DNA from: AP-15 sp963700195
Lineage (GTDB): Bacteria > Pseudomonadota > Alphaproteobacteria > ATCC43930 > CGMCC-115725
Length of the DNA: 64,000 nucleotides
Reading direction: 5' to 3'
NCBI GenBank assembly: GCA_963700195.1
Contig: CAVOWQ010000030.1
Span: 1 to 64,000 of the forward strand
Shown here: one piece after another, positions 27,904-37,437 of the stretch
Layout: each line of letters opens with the position of its first letter
How positions within the stretch are numbered: the first letter of the stretch is position 1
The notes under the pieces: model-generated
What the model was told of the DNA's origin: nothing
What the model saw: only the letters and a program-made list of their open reading frames with translations
Database searches by the model: none
Program-made: the position numbers and the translations under genes

Positions 27904-28535
27904 ATGGCATTGCCGAACGGGCGGATCCTCGGCGAGGTGATGCCGCTGTTGCGCCAGATCGGCATCGAGCCGGAGCCGGCCTTCGACGATCCCGCCTCGC
28001 GCCAGCTTCGCTTCAGCAACCAGCGAGCCGGGTCTCGATTTGATCCGCGTGCGCAGCTTCGATGCCGCCACCTTTGTCGCCTTCGGCGCCGCTCAGCTCG
28101 GCATCGCCGGCAATGACGTGCTGATGGAATTCGACTATTCGGAGATCTACGCGCCGCTCGACCTCGATGTCGGGCATTGCCGCCTCGCCGTCGCGGCGAC
28201 GGCGGACGCGCTCGGGCAGGCCGACGTCAGACGATCGAGCCATGTGCGCGTCGCGACGAAGTACCCGGAAGTTACCCGCCGGCATTTTGCGGCGCGAGGG
28301 ATCCAGGCGGAATGCATCAAGCTCAACGGCGCGATCGAGCTGGCGCCGCGTCTGGGGCTCTGCCATCACATCGTCGATCTCGTACAGACCGGCGCCACCC
28401 TCAAGGCCAACGGTTTGATCGAGATCGAGCCGATTGCCGAGGTCAGCTCCCGGCTGATCGTCAACCGCCCGGCGCTGAAGACCCGCCCCGAAGAAGTCGG
28501 CGGCTGGATCGAGCGCTTTCGCGAAGCGATCGGCG
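27904..28535 (+). CDS. hisG: ATP phosphoribosyltransferase, short form
   Basis: Catalyses the first step of histidine synthesis. MALPNGRILGEVMPLLRQ is the characteristic start and IVDLVQTGATLKANGL the PRPP-binding motif; DYSEIYAPLDLDVGHC lies between. At about 210 residues it is the short type, which needs the HisZ regulatory subunit, not seen here. One extra base near 28020. The start is uncertain: GTG 27863 gives VTDEPSPSATIP before a further frame change. The C-terminus runs without a stop into a palindromic repeat, so the true end is near 28535. Confidence 0.88.
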
Positions 28536-28541
28536 GCAGAA

Positions 28542-28631
28542 GCCCTCACCCACCTCACTTCGCGCCGGCCCCCTCTCCCGCAGTGCGGGAGAGGGTAGGG
28601 GCCCCTCGCACCGCGAGGGAGGGGCGAGGTG
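28542..28631. repeat. GC-rich palindromic repeat, family C copy 2
   Basis: Starts CCCTCACCCACCTCAC, has the core CCTCTCCCGCAGTGCGGGAG and ends GAGGGGCGAGGTGAC. It sits between hisG and hisD and is open in the hisG frame. Confidence 0.8.
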
Positions 28632-28652
28632 ACGGGCGGGCGGGGGACGCTG

Positions 28653-29960
28653 ATGCCGGTTACGCTCTCCACCCGCGACCCCGGTTTCGAGGCAGGGTTC
28701 CGACAGCTGCTCGCGGCAAAGCGGGAGAGTGCGGCCGATGTCGACGCCGCGGTCGCCGAGATCATCGAGGATGTCGCCGCCCGCGGCGATGCGGCGCTGA
28801 TCGATTACACGCGCCGCTTCGACGGGATGGATCTCGCGGCCGGCGACCTCCGGCTGACGGCGCGGGAGATCGCCGATGGCGCCGCTGCGGCGCTACCCCG
28901 AGACCGTCGCCGCGCTGCGCGTCGCGGCGGAGCGGATCGAGAGCTTTCATCGCCGCCAGCTGCCCGCTCGCGATCGACTATGTCGACGAGGTCGGTGTGC
29001 GGCTCGCCGCGCGCTGGCGCCCGGTCGCCGCGGCCGGGCTCTACGTCCCGGGCGGCACCGCCGCCTATCCCTCTTCGGTGTTGATGAACGCGATCCCGGC
29101 GAAGGTGGCCGGGGTCGAGCGGCTGGTCATGACCGTGCCGACCCCGCGCGGCGTGCTGAACCCGCTCGTCCTTGCCGCCGCCCAGATGGTCGGGATCGAC
29201 GAGATATATCGGGTCGGCGGTGCGCAGGCGATCGCGGCGCTCGCCTACGGCACGGCGACGATCGCGCCGGTCGACAAGATCGTCGGTCCGGGAAACGCCT
29301 ATGTCGCGGCGGCCAAGCGGCGGGTCTTCGGCAAGGTCGGGATCGACATGATCGCCGGCCCGTCCGAGATCCTGGTCGTCGCCGACCGGCACAACGACCC
29401 GGAATGGATCGCCGCCGATCTGCTGTCGCAGGCGGAGCACGACGACGCGGCGCAGGCGATCCTCATCACCGATGACACCGGTTTTGCGGCCGCGGTCGAG
29501 GCGGCGGTGGAGCGCCACCTGGCGCAGCTGCCGCGGGCGCAGATCGCGCGCGCCAGCTGGCAGGCGCACGGCGCCATTCTGATCGTCGCCGATTGGGACG
29601 AGGCGCCGGCGCTGATCGACCGGATCGCGCCCGAGCATCTCGAGCTCGCGCTCGACGAGGCCGACGCGTTGGCCGAGCGGGTGCATCATGCCGGGGCGAT
29701 TTTTCTCGGCCGCCACACGCCCGAGGCGATCGGCGACTATATCGCCGGACCCAACCATGTCCTGCCGACGGCCCGCAGCGCGCGCTTTCGCGTCGGGTCT
29801 CGGGGTTCTCGATTTCCTGAAACGCAGCTCGCTCGTCCGCTGCGACGCGGCGAGCCTCGCGGCGCTCGCCCCGTCGGCGATCCGCCTCGCCGAGGCCGAG
29901 GGGCTGGACGCGCACGCGTTGTCATTGTCGATCCGGCTCGATCGGGCGCGCGCGGGGTAG
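28653..29960 (+). CDS. hisD: histidinol dehydrogenase, three frame breaks
   Basis: Last two oxidations of histidine synthesis, NAD- and zinc-dependent, about 435 residues. Signatures: GLYVPGGTAAYPSSVLM, DKIVGPGNAYVAAAKR, DMIAGPSEILVVAD, LSQAEHDD (with zinc ligands) and PEHLEL. ATG 28653 follows the repeat; GTG 28629 is an alternative. Extra bases near 28895, 28970 and 29800 place successive parts in successive frames; the final ASLAALAPSAIRLAEAEGL stretch closes at 29960. Confidence 0.95.
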
Positions 29961-29971
29961 CTCGACAAGCT

Positions 29972-30451
29972 ATGGGCGAGCAGGACGCCTCGCGTATCGC
30001 CGACATCACTCTCGACGAGCATACGGTCGTCCGCCGCAGCCCCGACATCGAGCACGAGCGCGCAGTGGCGATCTTCGATCTCCTGGAAGAGAACCATTTC
30101 GCGCCGGTTTCCGGCTGCAGCGGGCCTTACCATCTGCATTTGGCGATCGAGGAGAACCGGCTGAGCATCGAAATCCGCTCGATGGCGAACGGCTCGAACG
30201 AAACGATCACTCTGCCGCTGGCGCCGTTTCGCGGCATCGTCAAAGATTATTTCATGGTCTGCGACAGCTATTACGAAGCGATCCGCCGTTCGAGCCTGGC
30301 GCAAATCGAGGCGATCGACGTCGGCAGGCGGTCCTTGCACAATGAGGGGTCCGCGCTGCTGATCGAGCGGCTCGCCGACAAGGTCGAGATCGATCTCGAC
30401 ACGGCCCGGCGCCTCTTCACCCTGATTTGCGTGCTGCATCTGCGGGGGTGA
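29972..30451 (+). CDS. UPF0262 family protein
   Basis: 159 residues, intact. DITLDEHTVVRRSPDIEHER and HFAPVSGCSGPYHLHLAIEE match the UPF0262 family, conserved next to hisD and maf in alphaproteobacteria. Soluble; biochemical role unknown. ATG 29972, 11 bases after hisD. Confidence 0.9.
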   Translation: MGEQDASRIADITLDEHTVVRRSPDIEHERAVAIFDLLEENHFAPVSGCSGPYHLHLAIEENRLSIEIRSMANGSNETITLPLAPFRGIVKDYFMVCDSYYEAIRRSSLAQIEAIDVGRRSLHNEGSALLIERLADKVEIDLDTARRLFTLICVLHLRG

Positions 30452-30455
30452 CTGG

Positions 30456-31053
30456 GTGACGGGGCCGCCCCTCGTGCTCGCCTCCGCATCGCCGCGCCGC
30501 CTCGAACTGCTGCGCCAAGTGGGCCTGATGCCCGACTGCATCGATCCGGCCGATATTGACGAGACCCCCCGCCGCGGCGAGTTGCCTCCCGCACATGCGA
30601 TGCGCCTCGCGCAGGAAAAGGCGCAGGCGGTAATCCCGCGCCATCCCGGCGCCTATGTCCTGGCCGCCGACACCGTCGTCGCCTGCGGCCGGCGCATCCT
30701 GCCGAAAACCGAAGACGAGGCGAGCGCGCGGTCCTGCCTCGAACTGCTTGTCGGGTCGCCGCCACCGGGTTCATGGCGCCATCGCGCTGGTGAGCCCCGA
30801 CGGCCGATTGGTGTCGCGCCGGGTCGACAGCCAGGTCGCCTTCAAACGGCTGAGCGAGGCCGAGATCGGGGCCTATCTGCGCACCGGCGAGTGGCAGGGC
30901 AAGGCCGGCGGCTATGCGATCCAGGGCCGGGCGGCGGCGCTGATCCGCTGGATCAGCGGCTCCTATTCGAATGTCGTCGGATTGCCGCTCTTCGAGACCG
31001 CCCAGCTGCTCGCCGGCCGCGGCTATCGACCGAGTTGGCTCGCGAGCTGCTGA
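30456..31053 (+). CDS. maf: Maf family nucleotide pyrophosphatase, one frame break
   Basis: About 195 residues. LASASPRRLELLRQVG is the N-terminal Maf motif, ADTVVACGRRILPKTEDEA the catalytic region, and GEWQGKAGGYAIQG the C-terminal signature. Hydrolyses nucleoside triphosphates, probably as a house-cleaning enzyme or division regulator. GTG start at 30456. One extra base near 30765. Its end overlaps the start of the ribonuclease gene by about 20 bases. Confidence 0.93.
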
Positions 31054-32433
31054 TATCGGCGGGCCCTGGCGAGTGGCGCGCGGCGCTGCTCGAAGACGGG
31101 CGTGCCCGTCGAGCTCTTCGTCGAGCGCGGCGACCGCAGTGAAGCCGGGAGCATTCATTTCGGCCGGGTGCGCCAGCTGGTGCCGGCGCTCGGGGCGGCG
31201 CTCGTCGATATCGGCGGCGACCGGCCCGCCTTCCTGCCGCAGAGCGAGGTTCTCCCGCGCGGCAAGCGGCTGCACGAAGGCGAGCGCGTCGTCGTGCAAA
31301 TCCGCCGCGAGGCCCAGGCCGGCAAAGCCGCAAGGGTGACGATGGCCGCGATTTTGCGCGGCCGGCTCGTCGAACTGATTGTCGGCCGGCCCGGTTCCGC
31401 AGATGGCACGGCGCTCCTCACCCAACTAGCCCCCACCCTAACCCTCCCCCGCTCGCGGGGGAGGGAACTGGACCTCCCTCCCCCGTGAGTAACGGGGGAG
31501 GGCCGGGGTGGGGGCTGAGGGTTCTCGAACCGGCGCCGGTCGACGCCGCTTGCTGCCGAGGCGGCGGCATTGGCGCGGCGCTGGTATGACATCCTTGATC
31601 GCGCTTCACGGCTGGACCCGCCGGCCCGGCTCGACCCGGCGGCGTCTTTTGCCGCCGCGCTCGCCGGGTCGCTGCCGGGAGCGCCCGACGAGATCCTCGT
31701 GGACGACCCTGCGGCCATTCCCGAACTCCGCGCCGCTTTTCCGAACAGCGCCGTCGCGCACCTGCCGGAAACCGAGTGGCCGATCGATCTCGACGCGGTA
31801 TTCGACGAGGCGCTGTCCGCTACGCTCGCGCTCCCCGGCGGCGGTTCCGTGCATTTCGAGGCGACCCGAGCCGGCATGCTGATCGACGTCGACACGGGAA
31901 CTCCGGAAACGGGCTCGCCGGAGCGCACCGGGATGATGGCCAACCTCGCCGCCGCCGCGACGATCGCCCGGCAGATCCGGCTGCGCAATTTGGGCGGCGG
32001 CATCGTCGTCGATTTTGTCGGGCTGGACAGCCGGTCGGCGCGCGAAAAGCTGCGCGCGGCGCTCGCCGAGGCGCTCGCCCCCGATCCGGCAGCCCCGCAG
32101 CTCCTCGGCTGGACCCGGCTCGGACATTTCGAGCTGGTGCGGCCGCGCCGCGGCCGCCCGCTCGCCGAGGCATTGCTCGAGCCGCGCCCGGGCGGCGCTC
32201 TCGTCAAGACTGCGGTCACGGTCTCGCACGAGGCGCTGCGCGCGCTGCGCCGTGCCGCGCGGGCGCAGCCCGGCCGGCGATGGCGCCTCACCGTCGCTCC
32301 GGAGGTCGCGGCTGCGTTGGCGGGGGCCGCGGCCGACGCCGTGCGGCAAGCCGAGCAGCGATTCGCCCGCAGCATCGCGATCGAGGCCGATCCCGGCTAT
32401 GAGCGCGAACGTTTTCAAATCTCGGCGCTTTGA
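31035..32433 (+). CDS. rng: ribonuclease E/G family protein, interrupted by a palindromic repeat
   Basis: Endoribonuclease of the short RNase G type. N-terminal part: LISAGPGEWRAALLEDG, IHFGRVRQLVPALGAALVDI and VQIRREAQAGKAARVT (S1 region). C-terminal part: the catalytic-domain signature DVDTGTPETGSPERTGM, then RQIRLRNLGGGIVVDFVGLD. The start is probably TTG 31035 inside maf. One extra base near 31100. Between GRPG (about 31395) and the ALARRWYDILDRAS resumption (31561) lies a copy of the family C repeat with in-frame TGA at 31486 and 31516, so as written the gene makes a truncated protein. An independent start at 31570 is possible. Confidence 0.82.
31415..31520. repeat. GC-rich palindromic repeat, family C copy 3, inside rng
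   Basis: CCTCACCCAACTAGCCCCCA at left, two internal stems (CCCCCGCTCGCGGGGG and CTCCCCCGTGAGTAACGGGG), GGGTGGGGGCTGAGGG at right. It occupies the place of roughly 35 residues that other RNase G proteins have here. Confidence 0.75.
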
Positions 32434-32449
32434 TTATATCCGCTCGGCA

Positions 32450-32644
32450 ATGGCCTCCATCTCGTCGATCGAGCGACCCGCACCGCGCCCGTGCCCGATC
32501 TGCGGCAAGCCGCCGATGCCGCAGTATCGGCCATTCTGCTCGGCGCGCTGCGCGCAGATCGATCTCGGCCGGTGGCTCAAGGGCAATTACAGCATCCCGA
32601 CCGAGGAGGGACCCGACGAAGGGGACGGCGAGGAAGCCGGTTGA
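32450..32644 (+). CDS. yacG: zinc-finger DNA gyrase inhibitor YacG
   Basis: 64 residues, intact. Four zinc ligands: C15 and C18 in CPICGK, C30 and C34 in FCSARCAQID; RPFCSARCAQIDLGRWL is the family signature and the acidic tail is usual. Known YacG binds GyrB and blocks DNA binding. It follows the ribonuclease gene by 16 bases, the standard arrangement. Confidence 0.93.
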   Translation: MASISSIERPAPRPCPICGKPPMPQYRPFCSARCAQIDLGRWLKGNYSIPTEEGPDEGDGEEAG

Positions 32645-32675
32645 CCATGCGGCGGGAGCCCGCGAGCATGCGCCG

Positions 32676-33299
32676 ATGAGCGCCTCTCCCCAGTCCAAAC
32701 ATTACAGGGTCATCTACGCCGACCCGCCCTGGACCTTCGCCACCTATTCGCGCAAGGGCAAGGGGAGGAGCCCCGAAGCCTATTACGACTGCATGTCTCT
32801 CGCCGACATCAAGGCGTTGCCGGTAGCCGAATGGGCTGCAGACGACTGCGTGCTGCTGCTGTGGGCGACCGACCCTCTGCTGGAAAAGGCGTTCGACATT
32901 ATACAGGCCTGGGGCTTCACTTATAAGACTGTCGGGTTTTACTGGGCTAAGCTGCGGAAACCTGAGCTTTTTTACAATGATCGGAGCTTCTTCACGGGGC
33001 TCGGCTTCTGGACGCGGGCAAACCCCGAGCCTTGCCTGCTCGCGACGCGCGGCAAGCCGCATCGCAGCCGGGCCGATGTCCGCAAACTGATCGTGTCGCC
33101 GCGGCGCGAGCACAGCCGCAAACCGGACGAGGCCTACGAGCGCATCGAAGCCCTGTGCGAAGGGCCCTATCTCGAAATGTTCGCCCGAGCCCCCCGGCCC
33201 GGCTGGGACCGGTGGGGCTACGAGGCCGATGCGTCCGAAACCGGACAGCGCCGCTGGCGCGCAAACAGCTATCCCGACGCGCCCCAGGCCGCCGAGTAG
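32676..33299 (+). CDS. MT-A70 family DNA N6-adenine methyltransferase
   Basis: 207 residues. DPPW at residues 16-19 (VIYADPPWTFA) is the catalytic tetrad of MT-A70 enzymes; LLLWATDPLL, KTVGFYWAK and NPEPCLLATRG are typical of the phage- and prophage-associated bacterial group. No restriction enzyme or specificity subunit is nearby, so it is an orphan methylase of unknown target site. It follows yacG on the same strand. Confidence 0.88.
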   Translation: MSASPQSKHYRVIYADPPWTFATYSRKGKGRSPEAYYDCMSLADIKALPVAEWAADDCVLLLWATDPLLEKAFDIIQAWGFTYKTVGFYWAKLRKPELFYNDRSFFTGLGFWTRANPEPCLLATRGKPHRSRADVRKLIVSPRREHSRKPDEAYERIEALCEGPYLEMFARAPRPGWDRWGYEADASETGQRRWRANSYPDAPQAAE

Positions 33300-33333
33300 C
33301 GCAGCCTACCCGAGAACCCGCCTCGCTCGCTCG

Positions 33334-33409
33334 GCCCCTCTCCCGCGTGCGGAGAGGGGCGCACCGGGTCCTGCAGCGGGGAGGCGGCTCCAGGGTGGTG
33401 GGTGAGGGC
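33334..33409. repeat. GC-rich palindromic repeat, family C copy 4
   Basis: Core CCCCTCTCCCGCGTGCGGAG with AGGGGC, ending GGTGGGTGAGGGC. Diverged, between the methyltransferase and the protease gene. Confidence 0.65.
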
Positions 33410-33476
33410 CTTCACCAAGGCTTAAGCGCCCTCTCGCAGAGTGCGACCGGCGAGAATTGGGACCGGAGCGGGCATC

Positions 33477-34005
33477 GTGATCGGCTGGGCATTGCGTTGG
33501 GTATTGCTGTGCTGCGGTATCGTCCTCCTCGGTGTCGGGCTGCTGGACCGCGGCACAGCGCTGTTGCCGGACATTGCCTCGCCATCCCGACGGGAAGGCG
33601 CAGCCCGCCATCTCGGCCCCGCGCGCCTCCGCCGCGGCCTCCAACACGATCGTCTACACGGCAAACGAGAGGGGCCACGTCGTCCTCGACGCCGCGGTCA
33701 ACGGGGCTCCGGTCCGCATGCTCGTCGACACCGGCGCCAGCCTGGTGACGCTCACCCCGGCGGATGCCCGCGCCGCCGGCATCAATCCCGCCAATTTGGC
33801 GTACAGCGGACATGTTCAAACCGCCAATGGCACCGCGCGCATGGCGCCGGTGACGCTGCGCGAAATCCGCATCGGCCAGCTGTCGATTTATGATGTGTCC
33901 GCCGCCGTGCTCGAACACCTTAACGTTTCGCTGCTCGGCATGAGCTTCCTCAGCCGGCTGCAGGGCTACGAAATGCGCGACGGCAAGCTCACGATCACTT
34001 GGTAG
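33477..34005 (+). CDS. retropepsin-like aspartic protease (TIGR02281), one frame break
   Basis: About 175 residues. One membrane segment at the N-terminus (LRWVLLCCGIVLLGVGLL), then the protease domain: MLVDTGASLVTL carries the catalytic DTGAS, and GLLDR-like flap and MSFLSRLQGYEMRDGKL complete the clan AA fold. The domain faces the periplasm and would act as a dimer. GTG start at 33477. One extra base near 33590. The stop overlaps the start of the transporter gene. Confidence 0.85.
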
Positions 34006-34623
34006 ACGCCGATCCCCAGCGGCAGAGGCTGATCCGGCGGGCGTTCCGGCTGGAATGGCTGAGCGTCGGCTGGATGGCGGTCGAGGCCGCGGTCGCGGTC
34101 GCCTCCGGCGTCGCGGCGCACAGCATCACGCTGGTCGCGTTCGGGCTCGACAGCGTCATCGAGCTCGCCTCCGCCGGCGTTCTCATTTGGCGCCTGTCGC
34201 ACCGAGCTGAGGTTCGGCCGCGAAGTCTCCGAGGCGGCGGAAAGAATTGCGCGGCGGATCGCCGGCGGCCTGCTGTTCGCCCTCGCCGTCTATGTCGTCG
34301 CGGCGGCCGGCTGGAGCTTGTGGCGCGGCGAGGGCGAGGCGTTCTCCTGGCCCGGCTTGGCGATTGCGCTTCTGTCGATCCCGATCATGCTCATGCTGGC
34401 ACGCCGCAAGCGCGCCTTCGCCGATCAACTCGGCAGCGCCGCATTGCGCGCCGACGCCGCCGAATCGCTGGCCTGCCTCTGGCTGTCGGTCGTCGTGGTG
34501 GTCGGCCTTGTCGCCCAACTCGCCTTCGGCGCCTGGTGGATCGACGCCGCCACCTCGCTCGCCATCGTCTGGTTCCTCGTGAAGGAAGGGCGCGAGGCCT
34601 GGGAGGTCGAGGAGGACGACTGA
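33999..34623 (+). CDS. cation-efflux-like membrane protein, one frame break
   Basis: About 207 residues with four or five membrane segments. FRLEWLSVGWMAVEAAVAV and VAFGLDSVIELASAGVLIW resemble the first two helices of CDF transporters, with GLDSVIE in place of the usual HxxxD; RADAAESLACLWLSV is the matching later helix. No cytoplasmic C-terminal domain. The TTG start at 33999 overlaps the protease gene. One extra base near 34205. Transport function is inferred; the metal is unknown. Confidence 0.72.
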
Positions 34624-34869
34624 CAGCCAGCGCCCTTTTGGGCGTTTAACCAGCCACAATTATGGGTGGACTGATGCGAGGTCGCGCCGCTGGCAGCGAA
34701 ACCCACGGCCAGACCGATCATTGGGGGCCGACCAACAACGGGTCTCTCAGCGATCAAGCGAGTAGGGGTATCAGATAGACGCCACGTATGGGTTCGTGTT
34801 AAACGGCCTCCTTAGCTCGAAAGTCGCATAAACATTCGTATGGAAAATCAGAATGCCGGCGACGATCCG

Positions 34870-35354
34870 CTATTGCGACAGGTGCACTTTGACCGACTGC
34901 AAGAGATCGATTCAGCGTCTGCGGCACCCATGAAATCGAAGAGAACCGGCCCCGTCTGGTTGGGCGTGATCTCATACAGCGTTCCCAGTGGGCTTTTCAC
35001 TGCCGCATGGAGGTTGTGAGCCGGGTACTTTGCTAAGCGTCGCTTACCCTTGTCGTCAATATAGAACCGGTTGCCATGGGCGACACCGTTGCGCAAGTGA
35101 TAAACGAGTTCAAGGATCGGTGCTCTATCGAAGTATCTGTGCTTGAGGAGTTCGACGCTGAGCGTTAGCAGGGAGCCCGTTGCCCAGAGGCGTAGGAAAT
35201 CGCCTTGGAGACTGTGATCCTCGCGCAGAAGGTCGAGATAGTAGCGGAGATCGAGCGTATGAGCCGTGCCATCTTTCCGTTCGAGCTTGCCAGTGGGATG
35301 CGCGGGCGATAGGGAATTAATGGACTGTGGATTTACCGCAACGTGGTGCGCCAC
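34870..35354 (-). CDS. HEPN-like protein, unknown
   Basis: About 160 residues, helical. LVYHLRNGVAHGNRFYID contains RNxxxH, the RX4H pattern of HEPN RNases and abortive-infection proteins; the surrounding helix is typical of that group. As read the frame ends at 34848 with a cysteine-rich tail; one lost or two gained bases near 34915 would instead give DLLQSVKVHLSQ and a stop at 34870, a more natural end. The start overlaps the stop of the gene before it (35354), so the two are translationally coupled. HEPN assignment is motif-based and tentative. Confidence 0.5.
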
Positions 35355-35644
35355 TACAAAGGCGTAGTAACCTGTCTGGCGAGATTGTGAGCCATCCGCG
35401 CGACAGCAAGTTTCCTAGGATTGACGGTCATTTTACACAGGGCGGCTATCCGGCCCGGAAGGGAAAGCCCTTCGCGCGCATGTAGGGTCAGAGAGTCGTC
35501 GTCTACCATCACGAACTGCTTTTCCTCTCCGACTGGTGGTCCCTCTGGGGGCTCCGTGACGATGGGGTCGCGCTCGCGCTTCCATTTAAAAAACAGGTCG
35601 CGGAACTCGCGCGCTCTTTCCGCGTGCACATAAACGGTCGCCAT
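35354..35644 (-). CDS. small protein coupled to the HEPN-like gene
   Basis: 96 residues, no cysteine, mixed charged N-terminal helix (ERAREFRDLFFKWKRERDPI) and a basic C-terminal helix. Start ATG 35644 with GTGAGG upstream. The one-base overlap with the next gene suggests a two-gene unit like a toxin-antitoxin pair, but no antitoxin DNA-binding motif was recognised. Directly downstream of a recombinase tail. Confidence 0.5.
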   Translation of the reverse strand: MATVYVHAERAREFRDLFFKWKRERDPIVTEPPEGPPVGEEKQFVMVDDDSLTLHAREGLSLPGRIAALCKMTVNPRKLAVARMAHNLARQVTTPL

Positions 35645-35653
35645 AGGTTGGCC

Positions 35654-35772
35654 TCACAGTCGCGAAATCGTACTCTTGCCGACGTGGTAGGTGTGCGCGA
35701 GTTCCGCAAGCGTCGCGCCCTGCGACCGCCGCCGGGCGGGCCTCGGCCTTGTGTGCGTCGGTCAGATGACCC
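35654..35772 (-). pseudogene. serine recombinase C-terminal (helix-turn-helix) remnant
   Basis: Reads LTDAHKAEAR, then after one extra base RRRSQGATLAELAHTY, then HVGKSTISRL and stop. This is the last 35 residues of Hin/resolvase-type recombinases, the DNA-binding helix-turn-helix. The catalytic domain is absent. It compares with the tails of the recombinases at 37438 and 61333 and marks the edge of a rearranged segment. Confidence 0.8.
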
Positions 35773-35786
35773 GAGGAGATCCTAAC

Positions 35787-36086
35787 ATGCCAAAGCAAAA
35801 TTCGCCGATGAACATGATCTGCACGCTCGCCTTCGTGACTGCGGCTGCGGGCATGTGCAGCGCCAACAACGCCAACGCTCAATACGGCCCACCTGACGCG
35901 CCAGCGCCGATGACGCACTCGGAGCGCGCCGGGCACAATGCGCCGGGATGGATAACACAATCAGAGGCCGATCAGCGCACTTCACAAGGGCAAATACATT
36001 GCGGCGCTGGTGGACCCACGCGGCGGATGGTCGAGAGAACCCCTTGTCCCATCGTTGGATGGATCGACGGATCTGTGATGCCATAA
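35787..36086 (+). CDS. small secreted protein, unknown
   Basis: 99 residues. Residues 8-31 form a signal peptide (MNMICTLAFVTAAAG then NANAQ). The mature part is Pro- and Gly-rich with two cysteines and ends IVGWIDGSVMP. GAGGAG lies eight bases before ATG 35787. No family recognised. Confidence 0.5.
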   Translation: MPKQNSPMNMICTLAFVTAAAGMCSANNANAQYGPPDAPAPMTHSERAGHNAPGWITQSEADQRTSQGQIHCGAGGPTRRMVERTPCPIVGWIDGSVMP

Positions 36087-36092
36087 TGGCGG

Positions 36093-36566
36093 TTGACGAT
36101 TCGCCGCGCGAATTCAAAATCATATCGGATACAACATTGCACTACCGTATTGGAGCAAAGAAAATTACCCCACGGGATAGATCATTTAAAGTTTTGCGAG
36201 GATCTCGTCGCGGCCTTAACGCCTCGCCCGAACTTCATCGAACAAGACAATGCAGAAGAAGCGAAGCGGCAGCAGCAGGCCGGGCCGGGCCGGAGGATCA
36301 TCTATGCCATCTTCCAATGCATATCGCGATCGAATCAGAGCGAGATGATGGGCGCACCCCGCGTCACGTTTGCGGGTGTCACGAATGCCATGACGTTCCA
36401 AACCCTGGCGGACTGTCATGGCTATATAATACGCATAGGTGGCGCCATCGGCGCCGAAACATCAACCGATGGGCGATTTTGGGTCTTAGATAGAAACGGA
36501 CGTAGCGGTGACATGTGGTTAGAATGCCGTGGGAGGCAGATCGAAACCTGGGAGCCGATGCGATAA
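36093..36566 (+). CDS. hypothetical protein
   Basis: 157-residue open frame with balanced amino acid use (RRIIYAIFQCISRSNQ, DGRFWVLDRNGRSGD, WLECRGRQIETWEP). No signal peptide, no known motif. It starts seven bases after the secreted protein and may belong to the same transcript. GC content is lower than the core genes. Could be a chance frame. Confidence 0.35.
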   Translation: MTIRRANSKSYRIQHCTTVLEQRKLPHGIDHLKFCEDLVAALTPRPNFIEQDNAEEAKRQQQAGPGRRIIYAIFQCISRSNQSEMMGAPRVTFAGVTNAMTFQTLADCHGYIIRIGGAIGAETSTDGRFWVLDRNGRSGDMWLECRGRQIETWEPMR

Positions 36567-37437
36567 CGGACTGTGTTGCTGCACGCTGTGTCTACGAGAG
36601 CCGTAAGCGCCACGAAGATCGTTTCGATCTGACATCTTGTGTTTCTTGCGCCTTCCGGGGCGGCTGTCAAAGCCGCATAATTGCATATTACGGAAAGCCC
36701 GGCACAGTCGCGGCCAAATGTTCTCGTCGACTTCAAAGTGGAAACACGGCGGGGCGCGTGTTCGACTTGCGGGACGGGTCGGCCTGGCGCTCGGAATTAC
36801 TGTGTCGGCTGCGCCGTTGCTTGGCGCGCGCGAACACAAAATCTAAGGTTAGGCTACGCGCCGGTAAAATCCCGCATTCCGCTAGCCGGTCATCAATGCT
36901 CGCTAAATCGTTGGCTAAGTCGGACGACGCGCTGGTACTGTTGCGGGAGCAACCGCCTGGACATGGGCCTGATTGGTGCACTCAGCGGGGTACACGGTCA
37001 AGCGGAGCGTAGCCGGTCTTGGAGCCGTGGCTTTGATAATAGGTGAAAAAATCATGCGAGGTCGGGGGGCAACCACTGCGATAATTCTGACTCTCGCACC
37101 TAGGGGGGTAACAACAACGCGGCCAGACCACCGTTTACTGACTGGATTATATGCCACACGGGAGAACCCTTGGGGCCATACACGTCCTGATCTCTCATCC
37201 TGATTTAAAAGCCAAATCACGTGATCCTTTGGAAGATGGCGCAATGTTCCCTCCACGGCAAAAGAATAGTTTTGACCGAGAGGTTGAGGATCTTGAAGTG
37301 TCTCTGGCCTCTCTCGCTGTTGTGGGACTGTGATTCGAATCTGTCCACTGAAAAGCCGCTCGATTAAGCGCCTGCCCCACGCCCAGCCGCGCTCAGCCGC
37401 AACAGCTTCACCAATTCCTGACAACAATGGTGCGCGC
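36567..37437. other. accessory island segment without recognisable gene
   Basis: About 870 bases, lower GC than the flanks. Several short frames exist in both directions but none has family features, a convincing ribosome site or consistent codon use. Probably decayed or non-coding sequence between two recombinase loci. Confidence 0.45.

Noticed and set aside
28040..30451. 803-residue open frame
   Set aside because: It chains hisG, the middle of hisD and the UPF0262 gene because frame breaks happen to return to the same phase; it is not a fusion.
32645..32675. tRNA gene after yacG
   Set aside because: No cloverleaf or acceptor stem could be drawn; the gap is only 31 bases.
36681..37046. Zinc-ribbon-like small protein (CSTCG...CVGC)
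   Set aside because: Cysteine pattern is suggestive, but codon use is poor, there is no ribosome site, and it overlaps equally weak frames.
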